From the NCBI GenBank assembly GCA_027488935.1, contig JAIYAP010000003.1:147753-211752 (forward strand): 64,000 nt of DNA. The letters run 5' to 3'. This DNA comes from Saprospiraceae bacterium (lineage in GTDB: Bacteria; Bacteroidota; Bacteroidia; Chitinophagales; Saprospiraceae). Shown piece after piece: positions 25,567 through 33,921 of this stretch. The first letter of the stretch is position 1. Every line of letters starts with the position of its first letter. The position numbers and the translations under genes were made by a program. Below the pieces are notes generated by a model that saw nothing but the letters and a program-made list of their open reading frames with translations, was not told the DNA's origin and did not search any database.

Positions 25567-28311
25567 TTACTCATAAAAACCACCAGACGCATTATTAATC
25601 GTATTGAATCGATCAAAAATATCTACTGTAGTTTTATCTGGCACGATGGCCACCACGCCATTGTTTAGCATTTTCGCCAAAATCGCATTGAGCGTTGCAA
25701 TCGAGTTGGTAAATTCCCGTATCATCATTTGGTCCTGCGCGGGTGCGGATGGCAAGGTTGCCGTAGTTGGATTGATACCACCGGTGGCGAATTGCGCAAC
25801 GCTGCGCCCACGGGTGATGTTGTCGATCATGGCCACGTAAGAGGCTACGCGCGGATTGGCCAGGTCTTTATTTGCTACAAAGTATTCACGGCCACGTTCG
25901 CTGGCCAGCACTGGGCCACCGGTGGCTCCGGATTGAAACAGCACCGGGAAATTTGGAAGTAATCCGGTAACTGGTGTACCAATCCCTCTGGCTCGGTAGT
26001 TCCGTTTGTCCGTTTGCCCAATCACATCATAATAACCACCATCAAATTTTTGCGGCACGAATGCCTTGATGGCAGTGGCGCCAATGGTTGCCACCGAAAT
26101 TCCCGCACGGATATTGGCTTTGGCCAGCTGTGGAGCCGCCAAAGTGAGTGCGGCAATACCGGTGGGATCGAATGGCGTGCCTAATCGCGCTGCAGCCAGG
26201 ATCGCCGCCTTTTCTTTTTGTAAGGATATGATCACCGAGGCAATTGCGGCCGTTTTTTCAACTACAAATAAGGCTTTTGATATGGCATTGCTTTCATCCA
26301 GCAAGCCTCTAACCAACCCGGCACCTTCGGCGATCGCGTTGTACTTCTCAATTTCTACGTCTCGCTGTGCATCGGCGAGGTCTTTTTCATATTGTAGGCG
26401 CTCTTCAGCGCTTTTCTTTACAATATCGGCTTTTTGGCGCTCATAGGCTGCCGTGATTGCTACAGAATCAACCCCGAATTCATCTGCCTGAGCAAGTAAT
26501 GCCAGGTATTGGGTATCCAGTTGAGCAAGTTGCTGCTCCTGTTCAGTGAGCGTTCCTTCCTGTTCGAAGGCTTTTATATCTTCTTGCGCCTTTTTTCTCG
26601 ATGCATCGCGCTCTTCCTTGAACTTCTCGGTTTCAATCGCAGCATCCAACTCCTTTTGTGCTACGGCTTTTGCCGTTTCATAGGCTTTTTTCTCCTGTTC
26701 GTCCCGGGCTTTTTCAGCAATCTTCCGGATTACAAATGCGATCTCTTCCCCTTTGATTTCCTCGAGTGCAATGCGCTGTACCGTGGCATCCTTTACGCCC
26801 TTCTTTTCCAGTTCAACCGCCTTTTTAATTTCCGCATCATACTTCTTTTCTACGTTGCGGATGGCAATTTGAATTTCATCATTTGACTGCTGAGAAAGTA
26901 AGTCAAGGCGATACTGTTTGACTTTTTCAGCCAGCGCCTTTTCATCCTCTATTAATTTGGCGGCTTCTTTGGCGCGTTTATCAGCATCTTTTGCATAGGC
27001 TGCTTTTTTAGCGGCGGCTGCGGCGGCTGCATCGGCGGCGGCTTTTTCGGCAGCGGCGGCTTTCTTTTGATCCTCAATGTATTTTTTAAGCGCCTCTGAA
27101 TTGATTAAGATGGCTTTCCCATTATCATCCCACTGTTCAACTACTTGAGGTAGTAATGCTCCAATTTTGGCAGTTACTTTTGCAAGTTCCTGTGAATCAG
27201 TTGTAAGTTGTACGGATCCCGCGCGGCTTTCCTCATAAGCATCAGAAGCCCGGAACTGCATTTTATTTGACTGATCTACTGCAGCCGTAAGTTCATCATA
27301 GGCTTTAGATAAATCTGTTATGTTTTGTTTTGCTTCGGTCCCTGATGCGGCATTTATCAAATCTACCACACTTCCAGCAATATCGCCAAGTGCTCCAATA
27401 ACCGGATCAGCAATCGTTAAAAGACCTTGAAATACTGGTATGAGCAGGGTAGATACTTTATCATATACCTCTTGGAACTTTGCCGTAAGTTCAGCGCTTT
27501 GCCGTGCCATACTTCCAGATCCTTCGGCGTAAGCCTTTTGCGCATCCTGGCTTTTTTGCAGGATGAGATCAAGGGTAATACTTGCTTCGGCTTGTTGTTT
27601 TGCATTGCCAGTGAGTTTACTCAATCCGCGCGCTGCCAGTTCAGCATCAATTTGCGCCTGCTGTAAATCAATACCCAGGCCTTTGAGTGCATCGCGTTCT
27701 CCGAGCAATGCCGCCTGGAGTATTTCTGTAACTTCTTTTGCACTGCGTTCTCCATTGGACCATTCGGCCAGGGCACCGGAAAGATTGACCAACTGCGTAG
27801 AAATACCGGCAGCGGTATCGCGCTGGAATCCCATCGGTACCAGCAAGTCCTGGATGCCTGCGGCCGCAGCTAAATACTGGGCATTGGTAAGCCCCATCGC
27901 TGCCGCATTTTTTTCGGCTTCTTTGGTTACGAGTGGAAGGTATTCGCCAAAAACTTTCTGGGCTTTTTTGCCCATCAATTCCAGGGAAGTGGCATTGCTA
28001 AACGCGGCTTTCCCATAATTCAAAACCGCATCAACTGCAAACGCACCAGCCGCTACGCCCACAAACTTATCAAGCCCAATTTTACCCAAGGTTAAACCTT
28101 GGGAGATACCGCGAAGCCCTTCTCTATGCTCTGTTAGTATACCATTTAAAGATTTTAGTTCTTTAAACTTTGCTTCATATTCATCCGTGCCACGTGTCAT
28201 CGTAGCCAGCTCATTGCTGACCTTCTTCTGTTCAGCAGCAATCGACTTTAAGGTATTATTTACCTCTCTACCATTGATAAATATGGAAACCTGGCGTGAT
28301 TGATTAGCCAT
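25567..28311 (-). CDS. Phage tail tape-measure protein
   Basis: A 914-residue protein that would set tail length and help inject DNA. The N-terminal third has the tape-measure pattern (VSNELATMTRGTDEYEAKFKEL, then alanine-rich helices with AAMGLTNAQYLAAAAGIQ). Long Ala/Lys/Glu coiled coils cover about residues 425-640, and hydrophobic helices lie around residues 685-735. Its stop codon abuts the integrase stop with no spacing, so the late transcript may run antisense into the integrase. It overlaps the upstream tail-component gene by 8 nt. Confidence 0.85.
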   Translation of the reverse strand: MANQSRQVSIFINGREVNNTLKSIAAEQKKVSNELATMTRGTDEYEAKFKELKSLNGILTEHREGLRGISQGLTLGKIGLDKFVGVAAGAFAVDAVLNYGKAAFSNATSLELMGKKAQKVFGEYLPLVTKEAEKNAAAMGLTNAQYLAAAAGIQDLLVPMGFQRDTAAGISTQLVNLSGALAEWSNGERSAKEVTEILQAALLGERDALKGLGIDLQQAQIDAELAARGLSKLTGNAKQQAEASITLDLILQKSQDAQKAYAEGSGSMARQSAELTAKFQEVYDKVSTLLIPVFQGLLTIADPVIGALGDIAGSVVDLINAASGTEAKQNITDLSKAYDELTAAVDQSNKMQFRASDAYEESRAGSVQLTTDSQELAKVTAKIGALLPQVVEQWDDNGKAILINSEALKKYIEDQKKAAAAEKAAADAAAAAAAKKAAYAKDADKRAKEAAKLIEDEKALAEKVKQYRLDLLSQQSNDEIQIAIRNVEKKYDAEIKKAVELEKKGVKDATVQRIALEEIKGEEIAFVIRKIAEKARDEQEKKAYETAKAVAQKELDAAIETEKFKEERDASRKKAQEDIKAFEQEGTLTEQEQQLAQLDTQYLALLAQADEFGVDSVAITAAYERQKADIVKKSAEERLQYEKDLADAQRDVEIEKYNAIAEGAGLVRGLLDESNAISKALFVVEKTAAIASVIISLQKEKAAILAAARLGTPFDPTGIAALTLAAPQLAKANIRAGISVATIGATAIKAFVPQKFDGGYYDVIGQTDKRNYRARGIGTPVTGLLPNFPVLFQSGATGGPVLASERGREYFVANKDLANPRVASYVAMIDNITRGRSVAQFATGGINPTTATLPSAPAQDQMMIREFTNSIATLNAILAKMLNNGVVAIVPDKTTVDIFDRFNTINNASGGFYE

Positions 28312-28756
28312 TATTTATTTGAATGCGGCGGTCAATGATGCCAGGTACAAAGAATTTGATTTCACCTGCAGTAATGTCTGCATATTCCTTTGCGATTATA
28401 TCAGCAAGTTCCTGTAATGATTCATCTAAAATGGGTGCGATCCAGGGTTTAGGATTTGCCTTTGATGTGCCAACTTTTCGCCCCTTTCCAACGCCGTGTT
28501 CAAGCCAAATCCCTTGCTTTGAAAATGGGAAGTTTATACGGTATACATTTCCATAGTTTTTCTTTGGCCGACTGCCAATGCTGGTCTTCAATGGCTTATA
28601 ATCATTGTCATTTTGAGCAGCCCATATTGCTTTTTGTATGGCATGCTTATCCCGCAGTGTAATGCGGCCAACCTGTTCTTTCATCAGATTACGCTGCCGT
28701 TTGGCCCAGTCGTATACGGCATCATTTAAATCCTTAAACTTTTCCTTATTGTCCAT
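28304..28756 (-). CDS. Phage tail/head-tail component (gp10-like)
   Basis: About 150 residues. The middle (NFPFSKQGIWLEHGVGKGRK) and the C-terminal AKPWIxPxL-like pattern resemble head-tail or tail-completion proteins with positions just before tape-measure genes. ATG 28756 is 4 nt after the -7 box of a late-type promoter, which supports that start and predicts a leaderless message. Confidence 0.6.
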   Translation of the reverse strand: MDNKEKFKDLNDAVYDWAKRQRNLMKEQVGRITLRDKHAIQKAIWAAQNDNDYKPLKTSIGSRPKKNYGNVYRINFPFSKQGIWLEHGVGKGRKVGTSKANPKPWIAPILDESLQELADIIAKEYADITAGEIKFFVPGIIDRRIQINNG

Positions 28757-28760
28757 GCTA

Positions 28761-28795
28761 CAAAGATTCATTCGCCCGATTTGAATCAAAAGGAC
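28761..28795 (-). promoter_or_regulatory. Prophage late-type promoter a
   Basis: GTCCTTT (28795-28789), 20-nt spacer, AATCTTTG ending at 28761. The ATG at 28756 follows after 4 nt. It would drive the tail component and tape-measure genes. Confidence 0.7.
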
Positions 28796-28810
28796 AGTAA
28801 AATCGCATCA

Positions 28811-29011
28811 CATTCAGCACAATTTACCAAAATACATTTTGCTGAATGTCAACGAGTTGAGCTGTTAGTATTTATGGAAGTCAAATATTTTCAACCATGG
28901 TTTTGAATTACGCGAGAATCCCGCCTTCGCCTGACGCGCCGGTTGATTATTCATCGCAAAAACCGGGATATATGCAGCGAGGGCGCAGCCGATTGCTCGA
29001 TTGCGCCCTCG
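28811..29011. repeat. Inverted repeats in the 28796-29034 intergenic region
   Basis: CATTCAGCA (28811-28819) and TGCTGAATG (28840-28848) form a perfect 9-bp inverted repeat just upstream of late promoter a. A second hairpin spans 28978-29011 (CGAGGGCGCA with TTGCGCCCTCG) after the end of the next gene; it lacks a U tract on the - strand. They may reduce read-through between transcription units. No convincing gene is present in this gap. Confidence 0.5.
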
Positions 29012-29034
29012 CGTTGTGATCTATGATGGGGTTG

Positions 29035-30057
29035 TTATAGCCTGAACACTGGCCGACGCCGTACCTCATCGAGTGCAATGGCTTCGGCATCGGCTTCATC
29101 GGTGGTGGCGATGTGCCAGGCATCGGCGCTGCTGTTGCTGCCTCCACTTGCCGTATCGAATACAGTTGTGAACGATGAAGCATTCTCCATGATGTATGCT
29201 TTCCATGCTTCACTGTGCCGATCAGCCCAGATAGCGCGTGGGATGTATAGCCCTGCTGCTGATCCATTGGGCATGGTGCGATTGACCTGGGCTTGCTCTC
29301 CGAACTCTTCCGATACGAATACACGGCCACCACCTAACTGGATCCAGTGTAGCTTGGTTGCCTCTTCCATGGCCTTATGTGCAATAGCCTTACGCATGAT
29401 CTCGCGTAAGGCTTTCTCCTCGGTGGTCAGTGTGCCTGCCAAGTGGCGCGACTGGAAGGCTGACCAGAAGGTAGATGGCAGTGCCTTCTGTACGGCATAG
29501 GTCTGCACCTCGGATATGATGGGTCGTAAGGCCTCAAAGGTGTAGCGATCACATTGTATATGGGTAAGGCGCCGGAAGTCCGAGGCATAGTTGAGTAGGG
29601 GTGTGCGATGGACCTTAGCCTCTTCCGAGGCTGCCCAGTCAGTGTAGGTCGCCTTGCCATCATCAAGGAACTTCAACATAATCTCCAGGGCTTCATACCC
29701 TTTCTCCAAGCAATCCAATTGGTATTGCTTCTCCTGGTAGCGGTATGCAGACTTACGGTCTTGTGTTTCAATGCGGTGCATGCCGCTCTCCCCAAATTCA
29801 ACCCCTGCCACTTTGCTGTACTCATACAGCGTAAGCAATGCAAGCGGGCGTTTGATAAATGGCAGCAATGCCGTTTGCGCACCACTGAGTGAACCGGACA
29901 ACAGCGCTGTATACTGCGCTTGCCCCAAGTACGGCGAAATGTGACGCCGTGCTGCCTCGTAAATATGGGATGCCAGCGAATCCAGTTCAACCGATTGGTT
30001 GACCCGGCCACCGACGTATTGTTTGAAGTCAGCGAATGTGCTGAATAACTCTGCCAT
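29035..30057 (-). CDS. Phage structural protein resembling DUF6712
   Basis: A 340-residue, mainly helical protein (FKQYVGGRVNQSVELDSLASHI at the start). I associate it with the DUF6712 family of Bacteroidota phages, usually found near the portal; this is from memory of the family pattern and is only moderately sure. It follows the portal in the - strand order, so a connector or head-completion role is possible. Confidence 0.6.
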   Translation of the reverse strand: MAELFSTFADFKQYVGGRVNQSVELDSLASHIYEAARRHISPYLGQAQYTALLSGSLSGAQTALLPFIKRPLALLTLYEYSKVAGVEFGESGMHRIETQDRKSAYRYQEKQYQLDCLEKGYEALEIMLKFLDDGKATYTDWAASEEAKVHRTPLLNYASDFRRLTHIQCDRYTFEALRPIISEVQTYAVQKALPSTFWSAFQSRHLAGTLTTEEKALREIMRKAIAHKAMEEATKLHWIQLGGGRVFVSEEFGEQAQVNRTMPNGSAAGLYIPRAIWADRHSEAWKAYIMENASSFTTVFDTASGGSNSSADAWHIATTDEADAEAIALDEVRRRPVFRL

Positions 30058-30214
30058 GCTGTTGGATATTTACCCGCTTCGTTTTTGTCGGCAGCGGGAG
30101 TTGATTGAGTAGTGTGCGCATATCACTTTCAAGGCTGTACGCTTGGGCCAGTAGGGCGCTTGCGCGTTCGCTTACCTTTTGGGCTTCTGTCAACAATTGA
30201 TTCATTTGCTTCAT
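30029..30214 (-). CDS. Possible small coiled-coil protein
   Basis: A 61-residue helical frame that overlaps the start of the DUF6712-like gene by 29 nt and the end of the preceding gene by 86 nt. The nested position recalls spanin pairs, but it has no lipobox. It may be a real small protein or a chance frame. Confidence 0.35.
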   Translation of the reverse strand: MKQMNQLLTEAQKVSERASALLAQAYSLESDMRTLLNQLPLPTKTKRVNIQQHGRVIQHIR

Positions 30215-30524
30215 GGTTATTTAATTGGTCAATCAATGCTTTCAGTGTGTTATTTTCACTTTTAAGGTCCTCAATGACTTTTTTCGCCTCGTTGATCTGC
30301 ACAGTGAGTTGATACCGCATTTCCTCCATTTCCCGCAGCCGGTCGCTCAATTCCGATATTTGGCGGGTCGATTTGTCGACCACCAGCGATAAGGACATGA
30401 ATTCGTCCTCTACCATTCGATTGGATGCCCGGCGATATTTCTGCCGGAAAAGCAGGAGGTACATAATTCCGCTCCCACTCAAAAATGTGAGGATGGGAAG
30501 CGCATCGTTCAGAAATTTTAGCAT
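30129..30524 (-). CDS. Membrane-anchored coiled-coil protein (spanin-like?)
   Basis: A 131-residue protein with one N-terminal membrane helix (about residues 9-27), a long coiled coil (about 45-105) and a very basic tail (KGKRTRKRP). This is the shape of an inner-membrane spanin or small membrane scaffold. The lysis genes, however, lie 23 kb away, so the role remains open. Confidence 0.55.
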   Translation of the reverse strand: MLKFLNDALPILTFLSGSGIMYLLLFRQKYRRASNRMVEDEFMSLSLVVDKSTRQISELSDRLREMEEMRYQLTVQINEAKKVIEDLKSENNTLKALIDQLNNHEANESIVDRSPKGKRTRKRPTGPSVQP

Positions 30525-30555
30525 GAGATTGCATGTTTTGACGGGGGGATTAAGA

Positions 30556-31935
30556 TTACTTAGGAGTTACTATTGTGGTTGTCGGCGTTGGCTTGAGGCC
30601 GCTTTCTTGCTGATTGGTGGTGGTGTGTGCCGTGTGGTCCACCACGAACGTCACGCCCCAACCATTGTAACGGCTGATCCAGTTCAAAGGCTCCAAAATG
30701 CGGCGCTGGTCGGGTGTATTGAGCGTAATCATCAAATTATAGGATTCTCGCTTATCGCTACCGGATCCGGAGCCCATTTTTCCGCCTTCTGGTGCCAATC
30801 CGATCTGTGAAGGATCCATGCCGAAGCCTTGCACGATCTGTGCATCGGCAGCATACGAATCTGGCACCCAAGTGCCGCTTTTTGACTTATCATCAACCGG
30901 AATGATGTTGATTTTACCCATCGCATTGCCTGTGATCTCGTTTTCCTTGAAAACATAAGCGATGCTCTTCAATCCAGCCTCGGGACCGGCCAGATATGTA
31001 TTGATTTCGGCTACTTTCTCATCAATTACCCGTTGGCGCTGCGCCTGGTCGTAAGTGGTCCAATCCGGATGCCGGATGATGAAGAAAATTTCAGGTATTT
31101 CAATGATGTACTTTAGCGAGATCTGATTTGTCTGCATACCATGCACAATCAGCGGCACTTGCGCCGAAACATCGAGCCAGCCCTTGTTTTTAAACAATCC
31201 GAGCCACCAGGCGCGCGCATAGTAGATCATCCCAGGGGTTGGGAAGCGTGTATGCCAGGCGAATTTGCGGCCCTGGAGTCCATCGAGGAAGTTTTGGCGA
31301 TCGTACCACTTGTACAGTGGTATTGCTACCCGTGTAGTATCATCCTGCGCGGTACCAAATGGGAAATGGTAAGAATGCAACAGAAAATCAATCTGGTTAC
31401 GAGCATTTGCTTTGCTCAAGCGCGCATTTTCAGCACCGATATGATATAAGCCTGTGACTTTAGTTTTGTCGCGGCTCATAATCATTTCGCTAAAAGCATT
31501 ATAAGGCAGCGCATAGTCTGCGCACTGGGCAGCGAACCATTCCTCCTGGATGCGATTTTCGGCCAACCAATCCTCGATTTCAGCAAATGATTGCCGCTCC
31601 ACATTGGGGCCCTTGGCCATATCGGCCGTGTTGTAATACACAATACCGTTACCCTGGAGCATATTGATCTTCTTTTCCAGCGTAGCGCCTGCGATCGGGA
31701 CCGCCTCGATCTTTTTGCGCATATCGGTGGGCAGCAGGTCATTATCACCCCAATATGCCCACCGGGTGCCGACTTCCGTCCAGGTTGGGATCGGTGCCGT
31801 TGTTTTATCGGCCTTTTGAGCACCTGCACCCGTTACATTATATTCCTGGGTAAGTACGCCGTCATGCAGTACCTGTATTTTATCGCCGATCTGCATAGCG
31901 TGCAGCGTGATGACGTTTTGATTGGGCGTACTCAT
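30556..31935 (-). CDS. Phage portal protein (putative)
   Basis: A 459-residue protein with features of Bacteroidota phage portals: an early WGDNDLLP segment, a central helical stem region, and a C-terminal part with FGMDPSQIGLAPEGG followed by Ser/Gly-rich residues and helices. The portal forms the ring at the capsid vertex through which DNA enters. Its location about 14 kb downstream of the terminase is unusual. It overlaps the upstream gene by 4 nt. Confidence 0.7.
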   Translation of the reverse strand: MSTPNQNVITLHAMQIGDKIQVLHDGVLTQEYNVTGAGAQKADKTTAPIPTWTEVGTRWAYWGDNDLLPTDMRKKIEAVPIAGATLEKKINMLQGNGIVYYNTADMAKGPNVERQSFAEIEDWLAENRIQEEWFAAQCADYALPYNAFSEMIMSRDKTKVTGLYHIGAENARLSKANARNQIDFLLHSYHFPFGTAQDDTTRVAIPLYKWYDRQNFLDGLQGRKFAWHTRFPTPGMIYYARAWWLGLFKNKGWLDVSAQVPLIVHGMQTNQISLKYIIEIPEIFFIIRHPDWTTYDQAQRQRVIDEKVAEINTYLAGPEAGLKSIAYVFKENEITGNAMGKINIIPVDDKSKSGTWVPDSYAADAQIVQGFGMDPSQIGLAPEGGKMGSGSGSDKRESYNLMITLNTPDQRRILEPLNWISRYNGWGVTFVVDHTAHTTTNQQESGLKPTPTTTIVTPK

Positions 31936-32294
31936 GGCGTGGTTACTTGTCCGTTGAATTGAATGATGAGCAATGGATGAATTTTCATCATTGACTCTGT
32001 TGGCTGGCCATCCACGAGCATGCGAATGTTGCGGGTGTAGTTCGCTTCGTGGTTGGGATTTTTGCGCGGGGCCTCTTCGGCAGCAAAATAGGAGCGCTCG
32101 AGCGCCGTGGGTTGGCGCTGCTCAGGGAGTTGTGCAACGCGATCATTGCCGCCATCGCCCCATACGAGCACGGCTTCAGGCACCTCGATGATTTGCCCAA
32201 TGCGTTCACGCCGCCGCTTATCGTAGCGTACTGCGCGCAGGCTAAAAGGCTTTCCCGCGTGCATGTGGGCCAATACGTCCTTAATTGCTATCAT
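31932..32294 (-). CDS. Hypothetical phage protein before portal
   Basis: A 120-residue protein of mixed composition with a basic region near residue 25 (YDKRRRERIGQ) that I do not recognise. ATG 32294 follows a late-type promoter by 8 nt and is preferred to an in-frame start 15 codons upstream, which would lie upstream of the promoter. It overlaps the portal start by 4 nt, so it leads the portal transcription unit. Confidence 0.6.
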   Translation of the reverse strand: MIAIKDVLAHMHAGKPFSLRAVRYDKRRRERIGQIIEVPEAVLVWGDGGNDRVAQLPEQRQPTALERSYFAAEEAPRKNPNHEANYTRNIRMLVDGQPTESMMKIHPLLIIQFNGQVTTP

Positions 32295-32302
32295 AATGCT
32301 GG

Positions 32303-32337
32303 CAAAAATGGCCGTGTAGGTGGCATTTAGAAAGGAC
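32303..32337 (-). promoter_or_regulatory. Prophage late-type promoter b
   Basis: GTCCTTT (32337-32331), 20-nt spacer, CATTTTTG ending at 32303, 8 nt before the ATG at 32294. Drives the portal unit. Confidence 0.7.
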
Positions 32338-32380
32338 AAGATGTTAAATAGCCTTTTAAGTAATAAAATACATTAAATTA

Positions 32381-32409
32381 CAAAGCCCCGTGTGTTGCAC
32401 GGGGCTTTG
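32381..32409 (-). terminator. Intrinsic terminator
   Basis: A perfect 12-bp stem (CAAAGCCCCGTG with CACGGGGCTTTG) and a 5-nt loop, followed on the - strand by TAATTTAATG. It ends the small XRE operon and lies about 44 nt upstream of late promoter b. Confidence 0.65.
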
Positions 32410-32418
32410 TAAAAGTAA

Positions 32419-32679
32419 TTAAGCGTACATTGAATCCAATACCAGTATGTTAGATTCTACCGCATGCTTTATAACTTTATCAATTGGTAGATCACTAGCA
32501 ATAAACAGCATCGATTGGTGCCTACTGTTGCAATAGTATCTTCGGCAGCGCCCTAATGGATGAGAATTTTCAGAAGCATTCGGAACATATTGATCAAGTG
32601 TACCGTCTTCGCATTTGGAAATACTTGACCGTAATGTGTTTTTGTTGGGCGAAGGGCCTGTTATTACATAAACTTGCAT
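32419..32679 (-). CDS. Hypothetical small protein
   Basis: An 86-residue protein with several cysteines (LGRCRRYYCNSRH). It begins 1 nt after the stop of the previous gene, which supports ATG 32679. Longer in-frame starts would overlap that gene heavily. Last gene of the XRE operon; function unknown. Confidence 0.5.
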   Translation of the reverse strand: MQVYVITGPSPNKNTLRSSISKCEDGTLDQYVPNASENSHPLGRCRRYYCNSRHQSMLFIASDLPIDKVIKHAVESNILVLDSMYA

Positions 32680-32680
32680 G

Positions 32681-32965
32681 CTATTTAGATTTAGTGGTGA
32701 GCAATAATCCAGCCGAAATAATTGGGTGGCCGTCATTTCTGCGATAAAAATGCCCTGAAAATTTTTCCTGCATTTCCTTGTCTTTGCCATCTGGAATATC
32801 GGCATACCAAAAGCCTGTTCTGGTTGCAATGGAAGGGCGCAAATTAAAGTCCTTAAATGGGCCAGCGTCAATTATGCGTCCACCGTGACCAGGATAGTTT
32901 GATTGGTATTCAAATTTTACACCCAATGCTTTGAGCGCTTCATCTGTTATTTCTGTAATTTGCAT
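32681..32965 (-). CDS. Hypothetical protein of the XRE operon
   Basis: A 94-residue soluble protein, with YPGHGGRIIDAGPF in the middle. It follows the XRE gene after 35 nt on the same strand and so may be controlled by it. A toxin-like role would be speculation. Confidence 0.55.
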   Translation of the reverse strand: MQITEITDEALKALGVKFEYQSNYPGHGGRIIDAGPFKDFNLRPSIATRTGFWYADIPDGKDKEMQEKFSGHFYRRNDGHPIISAGLLLTTKSK

Positions 32966-33000
32966 TGTTGAGTTATTTTTTGTGTAAACGATTTATGTTT

Positions 33001-33246
33001 TCATTCTTTTTCAGGCTCCGAAAGCGTTATATCAGCCGATTGTTTAGCGGGCCGTGATTCAATCGGAAATGCAATTATTTCAAAATCAAGCGTCGCACAG
33101 ATACGTTGCATCATAGACAAAGAAACATCAGATGCACTTTCTATCGCGCTCATTCGTTGCTTCGATACTCCAAGCAAACTTGCAAGTTCCTGGCGTGTCT
33201 TGCCTCTAAACTTGCGAATTTCAGCAATCAGTTCGCCAGATTTCAT
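33001..33246 (-). CDS. XRE-family DNA-binding regulator
   Basis: An 81-residue protein with a standard XRE helix-turn-helix (RQELASLLGVSKQRMSAIES, about residues 18-37) and a short C-terminal strand segment. Its ATG overlaps the stop of the preceding 56-residue protein. The inverted repeat in the operon promoter suggests that it represses its own transcription. It could be the antitoxin-type partner of a neighbouring small gene or a phage regulator. Confidence 0.8.
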   Translation of the reverse strand: MKSGELIAEIRKFRGKTRQELASLLGVSKQRMSAIESASDVSLSMMQRICATLDFEIIAFPIESRPAKQSADITLSEPEKE

Positions 33247-33413
33247 ACTGTTTTTAACAATTTCTTCAATATTGATAGTTTAACGCCTGAATCGAGCGTA
33301 CGTGGACGACCAGGACCACGGTTTTCTTTTTTCCAAGTTAACAAGGCATTAGCAGCCTCAGTGATTGTTTCAAATTTGCCAATTAATTCGGCGGGAATAA
33401 AATCGGGTTTCAT
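33243..33413 (-). CDS. 56-residue basic protein preceding the XRE gene
   Basis: A short gene: ATG 33413, stop TGA overlapping the XRE start (GTATGA). The product has a helical N-terminal half (FETITEAANALLTW) and a basic centre with GPGRPR, similar to the AT-hook core. The promoter boxes lie about 42 nt upstream, so it is the first gene of the operon. It may bind DNA with the XRE protein; this is inference. Confidence 0.6.
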   Translation of the reverse strand: MKPDFIPAELIGKFETITEAANALLTWKKENRGPGRPRTLDSGVKLSILKKLLKTV

Positions 33414-33454
33414 ATTCTTCTATTTTAAATCATTGCTTAATTGCTTTGACCCTA

Positions 33455-33497
33455 CAAAGGTAAACACTTTTATTTACTTGTCAATAGTATTGTTTAC
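33455..33497 (-). promoter_or_regulatory. Promoter and operator of the XRE operon
   Basis: On the - strand ATTG (33485-33482), a 19-nt spacer and TACCTTTG (33462-33455) form a normal Bacteroidota promoter. An inverted repeat, GTAAACA (33460-33466) with TGTTTAC (33491-33497... read 33490-33496 if the first T is included), overlaps both boxes and is a likely binding site for the XRE protein. Confidence 0.6.
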
Positions 33498-33536
33498 TTT
33501 TTTTGAAAATATTTTTACAATATGCGATTAGTAATG

Positions 33537-33572
33537 AAAAAGCCGCAACGGATTATGTCCGTGCGGCTTTTT
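33537..33572 (-). terminator. Bidirectional terminator after HU
   Basis: A 15-bp stem with one bulged A (AAAAAGCCGC and ACGGA pairing with TCCGT and GCGGCTTTTT). T tracts occur on both strands. It ends the HU transcript and separates it from the XRE operon. Confidence 0.8.
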
Positions 33573-33621
33573 CAGCAGATACTCAGATTGTTTCAAGATT
33601 GTCTATCTAAGCAACCTCGCT

Positions 33622-33903
33622 TCACTTCACGCGATCCACCAACGTCTTTGACGCTTTGAGTTTCACGACCACGCGCGCTGGAATATCAATAATCTCCCCT
33701 TTGGTCGGGCTAAACTTCCGAGTAGCGGGCTTTTCAACCCGTTCGAACGTGCCAATGTTGTCCAAGTAAACTTTTCCGCCCTTTTTCATTTCAGCCGCGA
33801 TGATGTCATCAATCGCATTAAGTACCTCCAGTGCAGTGGTAGATGGGTGGCCGGTTTTTTCGTGAAGTAGTTGCGCCAGGGCAACCTTTGTGATCTTTTT
33901 CAT
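33622..33903 (-). CDS. HU/IHF-family DNA-binding protein
   Basis: A 93-residue histone-like protein of normal HU length: dimerisation helices (ITKVALAQLLHEKTG), the GGKVYLDNIGTFERVEKPAT arm region and a C-terminal helix. It bends DNA and could assist integration, replication or packaging. ATG 33903 is used; an upstream TTG is possible. A phage-encoded HU within late genes is uncommon but known. Confidence 0.88.
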   Translation of the reverse strand: MKKITKVALAQLLHEKTGHPSTTALEVLNAIDDIIAAEMKKGGKVYLDNIGTFERVEKPATRKFSPTKGEIIDIPARVVVKLKASKTLVDRVK

Positions 33904-33921
33904 CAATGTGATTTTAAAACG

